From the NCBI GenBank assembly GCA_958430865.1, contig CAUDNR010003447.1:48179-76721 (forward strand): 28,543 nucleotides of DNA, read 5' to 3'. Origin of the DNA: Entrophospora sp. SA101 (taxonomy: Eukaryota; Glomeromycota; Glomeromycetes; Entrophosporales; Entrophosporaceae). A model generated the notes under the pieces. The model was not told where the DNA came from, made no database searches, and saw nothing but the letters and a program-made list of their open reading frames with translations. Each line of letters begins with the position of its first letter. Positions within the stretch are counted from its first letter, which is position 1. Position numbers and translations under genes: made by a program. Shown one piece after another: positions 25,201-28,543 of this stretch.

Positions 25201-26864
25201 TGAAGGAACACATTCACATGATGAAAATGGAGTTCATTTTTGTGATAAAAAATGTCAATTTTGTGAATATTATTGCAACTTACCTCATGGACATATACAA
25301 ACTTTACATGATACTCGCCATGGAAATATGGTACAGACTGAATTTACTGCAGAAAATGATGAATTTGAGTATAAGGGACATAAATTACAAATTGGAGATC
25401 AAGGTTCTTTTGTTCTTTGTAATTTTTATTGTAAAGAATTAGGTCGCCATAGACATATTGATTATTGTCAAAATGTGGAGGCATGTAAAAATGGACAACA
25501 AGGGCATGAAGTAATACATTTAGATGGTATTTATTCTTTCCATTTTGTTTAATGAGAATTCTTATAAAAAAATTTTTAAAAATATATATTAATTATTAAA
25601 ATGATCAGCACCCATCAAGCCCAATCCTGATGATAAAAAAGATTTTGTAACTCATAAATTATTTTGGGGAAGAACTGGCTTTAAAGATCCATATTCAACA
25701 CAAGAACAAGTAGAATTTGCAAAATGTGATCATGAATGTCCAGATGAAGCTCACAATAAGCAACAAAGTTCTAATAGTGCAACTCCCACAAAATCTTATT
25801 GTGAATTGGAAATTTTCCATAAACCTTTAAATCCATCATCTAGTACATCAACTGGTATTGGTTACATTTCACTGGATGGTCATCAGTTCAGCTGTGATAA
25901 TCCAAATAAAAGAGAAGCAGCATTTCATATTATATTTGCACTTGATCGATCAGGTTCAATGGGATTTAATGATAGAAAACCTTTAGAAAACATTCGTTCA
26001 AACATCCGTCAAAAAATTGCACAAAAACACAATAATAGGCTAGGCGCAGTATACTCAGCAGTAATTATTTAATTTTGTGTTATTGTTTTAACAAATTTAA
26101 CTTTTTTCTAACTAATTATCAATTAAGGTTTATTCATTTATGGAAACACGCCTTACATCTCAAAGGAATCTAACTCAGGGTGCCATTAATAAAGACACTA
26201 TTTCTTTAATCTTGTTCAACAGTAGTACTATTGTACCAATTGAAAATCAACCATTAAGTGATGCAGACAAATTTTTAGGTACTATGGTTCAGCATAATGC
26301 AAGTGGTGGAACTAACTTTGACTTGGCGATACAGAAAGCAGGGTTCCTAGTTGATAAATATTATGATCCAACAAAGTAATTTAATTTCATATCCATTGAT
26401 TGATTTAAAATTGGTTTTAATATATATAATATAACTAACTTGTATTTTAAATATTTCAAGGACAAATATTATTATTTTTTTGTCAGATGGTAAATGTGGA
26501 TCACCAGATGCTCGATTAGAAAATATTTGTAGAGTCAATCAACAAAGAGGGTGTGTAATTTTATTTATATTGTTTATGTATAAATAATAAATAAAATAAT
26601 TATAATAATTTTAAAAATTTTTTTCACTAATTTAATAGGTCACCGTTATATCTTTATACAGTTTTATTTAGCAGTGATTCTTCTAGCCCATCATTAGTAA
26701 AGATGGCTGATATCGCACAAAGTCATCTTCCAACTAATTCTTCATCCCAATCTTTAAAATGTCAATTCACTCGAGCTATTGATGAAATAGCTTTGGCTAA
26801 TTATTTTACTGTTGTTGCAGAAAGTTTAAGAGCACATAAACCTTCTTTAATGAAAAAGTTGTAA
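17538..26864 (+). CDS. Giant GBP-like GTPase with Cys/His-rich and VWA domains (17 exons)
   Basis: Exons: 17538-17571, 17654-18424, 18508-18700, 18774-18944, 19022-19277, 19360-19432, 19504-19983, 20060-20879, 20961-20989, 21085-21292, 21359-21578, 21680-22283, 22368-25526, 25609-26060, 26128-26375, 26461-26550, 26639-26864. All introns are GT-AG, the phases agree, and the sum is 8,034 nt (2,677 aa). Residues 1-268 are Ser/Asp/Asn-rich and disordered, with a duplicated SSVEENA segment. About 269-400 is a globular unknown (IHWPEPGCYEDNA). Poly-Asp tracts fall in exons 5 and 12. About 930-1330 is beta-rich and propeller-like (PDGDCLFAINEPKG, TPDGSCIVVF). The GTPase has P-loop GEQSCGKS (K1614, S1615), switch TEGVWM, DFEG (D1653) and IIKD (D1724). 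Cys/His-rich motifs span about 1998-2310. The VWA MIDAS is DRSGS (D2452), T2552 and D2582. GBPs are dynamin-superfamily GTPases, and VWA domains bind partners through a metal. A cytosolic oligomerising GTPase is likely; its role is unknown. No signal peptide or membrane segment is seen. The exon 16 donor (GTGTGT) is the least certain junction. Confidence 0.87.
19111..19205 (+). repeat. Coding (GAT)n microsatellite, poly-Asp tract in exon 5
   Basis: Twelve consecutive Asp codons, mostly GAT, preceded by interrupted GAT/GAC/AAT codons, within exon 5 of the GTPase/VWA gene. In-frame trinucleotide repeats change length without frameshift, so this tract may vary between nuclei or strains. Confidence 0.9.
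22000..22190 (+). repeat. Coding GATGAA/GATGAC microsatellite in exon 12
   Basis: An imperfect GAT-GAA/GAC/AAA repeat encodes an Asp/Glu/Lys-rich loop of about 60 residues inserted after the propeller-like strand pattern SCIVVFVKEK. Sequence resuming as YVYFCSN continues the beta-rich domain, so the tract looks like a surface-loop insertion. Confidence 0.9.
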
Positions 26865-27731
26865 AGTAGAAAACAATATATATGTGATAAGGATTAATAT
26901 AGCAACTTCGTTTTTTTTTGATCTTTTAAAAACACAAATTGATTAATAAAAAATAAATTTATCCTGAAAGGATTAGTTCTAAAATGACGTAGCTTTATTC
27001 ACCTAAAGCAGGCGTAAGGTTGTAAATATACATTAATTTACCACCTGACTGGTAATAAAAGCTGCCTTCAACGATTTAAATAAAAATTCTTTGTAGAGTG
27101 AGCATGCCAATTTTTATGGGACTATGGACATTGGTAACAGGTCATAATCTCAGTGATATGAAGTGTTAAACAACGCCATCACCGCCATCATTATTGTGTG
27201 ATTGTAATGAATTTCTCTCATTCTCTCGCTTGTTTTATTTGGTTTTATTCATTCACATATGATAATTGATCATATAATCTTTATATTTTTTTTCTTGGTA
27301 GTTCATTGATGTCCTTGACTTATTATCCTCTTTGCAATATTCGTTATACTTGTAATTATAATTAGTGATGTGAGCCGGTTAAGATTATAAAAGAATTTCT
27401 TAACATTTATTTTTATATCTGGGATTTTAGTGCAGAATAAAACATTTAGTTGATATGCGTTCCCATTATTTAGAATGATAAAAGAAAAAAACACACATTT
27501 GCTCAAAAAAAAAAAAAATTTATACAATAATAAAAGATAGTAATAAAGAATGCAATATTCGAATTATTCGTAATACTAATACTAATACTAATATTAATAT
27601 TAATATTAATTCGAATTCGAATTCGAATTATTCGAATTATTATTCGCATTATTCGTTTTATTTGTTTTATAAACTTTCAATGTAATTCGAATACATAATT
27701 CATAATTAACCATTAAAGGCGGCGATTTAGG
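26865..27731. other. 3' intergenic region with simple sequence
   Basis: No gene is seen after the TAA at 26862-26864. Contents are AT-rich spacer, a poly-A run near 27506-27520, and an (AATACT)n/(AATATT)n/(TTCGAA)n compound microsatellite at about 27568-27650. Confidence 0.6.
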
Positions 27732-27867
27732 ATGTAAACTCGATAAGTCGGCCAAAATTTTCACCCCATTTTCTTAATATTTAAGTAATTTAATTCGATA
27801 AGTTGGTTCACTCGACAAGCCGGTCATATGAACTCACCCCCACATGACCGACTTATCGAGTTTACAT
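27732..27867. mobile_element. 136-bp mini-MITE, ACTCGATAAGTCGG ends
   Basis: Positions 27732-27751 (ATGTAAACTCGATAAGTCGG) are the exact reverse complement of 27848-27867, and the match goes on for two more bases after one mismatch. TA at 27735-27736 and 27863-27864 could be the target duplication. The end motif AACTCGATAAG is shared with the MITE at 16290, suggesting related elements. No coding capacity. Confidence 0.75.
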
Positions 27868-28473
27868 ATGTATCTATTATTTGGTTGCGATTATACTTAT
27901 ATCTAACACCCCCAATTAGTAAAGAATTTAAAGCATCTTTATCTGATATCATATTGTTAATCATTGCTGAAATCATGATTCATTTTTAATTTTTTTCATT
28001 CTTTCCACATTCAATAATGATTTGTCAATGATTGTTGAAATGTATGACGGATTCAAACGCACACAAAAAAAAAAATCATTGGCAAATAATTTAATATATA
28101 TAAAGGCTCTCAGAGATTTTATACAATATTATGATGATGTTATCACAAGTGATGTTTTTTTATTTTCCTTATCATCATCATTAACAAGTTTGTATTCTTG
28201 ATAAGGTAATGGCGATGATGTTAATGATGGTGGTGTATGGTGTGTATATAATGACGTCTCATCATTTATTCTAAAAAATATATTTTAGAGAACAATTAAT
28301 ATAAAAAATTCAATCGATTATTTTAAACGATCTTTATATAGGTTTTGTAGATTTTAGCAGATTATGAAAGGGCAAGTTCAATACTTTTTATTTCGATTAT
28401 TATTTAAAAAAAATATATATTTTCAAAAAGCAGCAAAGTATCACGTTAACTTGTTCGCCACACATATTATATA
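27868..28473. other. Non-coding AT-rich region
   Basis: No supported gene. Small GATGATG/CATCATC patches occur at 28130-28235 and poly-A runs near 28060-28075 and 28408. Confidence 0.4.
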
Positions 28474-28543
28474 CAGTGCAGGACACCTAATCCCGCAACT
28501 TACTGCGCCACGACGACGAATTTTGGGAAAAAATTTCCAATCA
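28474..28543. mobile_element. Possible transposon left end, cut by window edge
   Basis: The sequence TA followed by CAGTGCAGGACACC is markedly richer in GC than its surroundings and has the CAGT-after-TA form of pogo/Tc1-type termini. Only about 70 bp are present, so the partner end cannot be seen. Confidence 0.3.

Noticed and set aside
20134..26072. Independent genes at 20134-20883, 22388-25552 and 25806-26072
   Set aside because: Each runs into a GT donor just before its stop and is preceded by an in-phase AG acceptor upstream of its first ATG, so they are exons of one gene.

Overview
The window looks like nuclear DNA of an arbuscular-mycorrhizal fungus (Glomeromycotina, Rhizophagus-like). 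This is an inference from very AT-rich sequence, many short GT-AG introns, a BTB-BACK-TLDc protein of the type heavily expanded in these fungi, abundant degenerate transposon remnants, and a giant GTPase/VWA protein. No RNA gene, CRISPR array or virus was seen.

Layout. Positions 1-1108 are the first copy of a 1,108-bp direct repeat whose second copy lies at 8561-9668; I see no mismatch between them. The first copy runs directly into a 1.74-kb element (1103-2841) bounded by a perfect 75-bp inverted repeat. Then come two minus-strand genes: a two-exon BTB-BACK-TLDc protein (2943-4614) and a nine-exon Cdc48/p97 AAA+ ATPase (5170-8425, 825 aa). The second repeat copy starts 135 bp upstream of the Cdc48 ATG. 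After it lie an orphan terminal exon of a single-pass membrane protein (9701-9892, minus), decayed coding-like sequence, and a degenerate inverted-repeat element (about 11116-11600). An intronless gene for an unknown protein with two copies of an HYW/ILPSK module follows (12207-12854, plus).

From 12.9 to 17.5 kb the sequence is repeat-dominated. It holds an element with inverted arrays of a 17-bp unit (13201-13870), a 325-bp tandem duplication overlapping a decayed pogo/Tigger-like DNA transposon (about 13943-15650), and a clean 403-bp pogo-type MITE with TA target duplication (16290-16692).

The main find is on the plus strand at 17538-26864. What looks like a string of separate ORFs joins through 16 GT-AG introns with consistent phase into one 8,034-nt reading frame (2,677 aa). 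The product has a disordered acidic N-terminus, a conserved-looking globular region, a propeller-like region, a guanylate-binding-protein-like (dynamin-superfamily) GTPase, a Cys/His-rich module with repeated HxCx3-4HxCx3C motifs, and a C-terminal von Willebrand A domain with an intact MIDAS. GBP-like large GTPases act in cell-autonomous defence in animals, so a fungal one fused to metal-binding and VWA modules deserves attention. Its function cannot be read from sequence.

The right end (26865-28543) is intergenic, with microsatellites, a 136-bp mini-MITE related in terminal sequence to the one at 16290, and a possible transposon end cut by the window edge. Apart from being neighbours, the genes show no sign of acting together.
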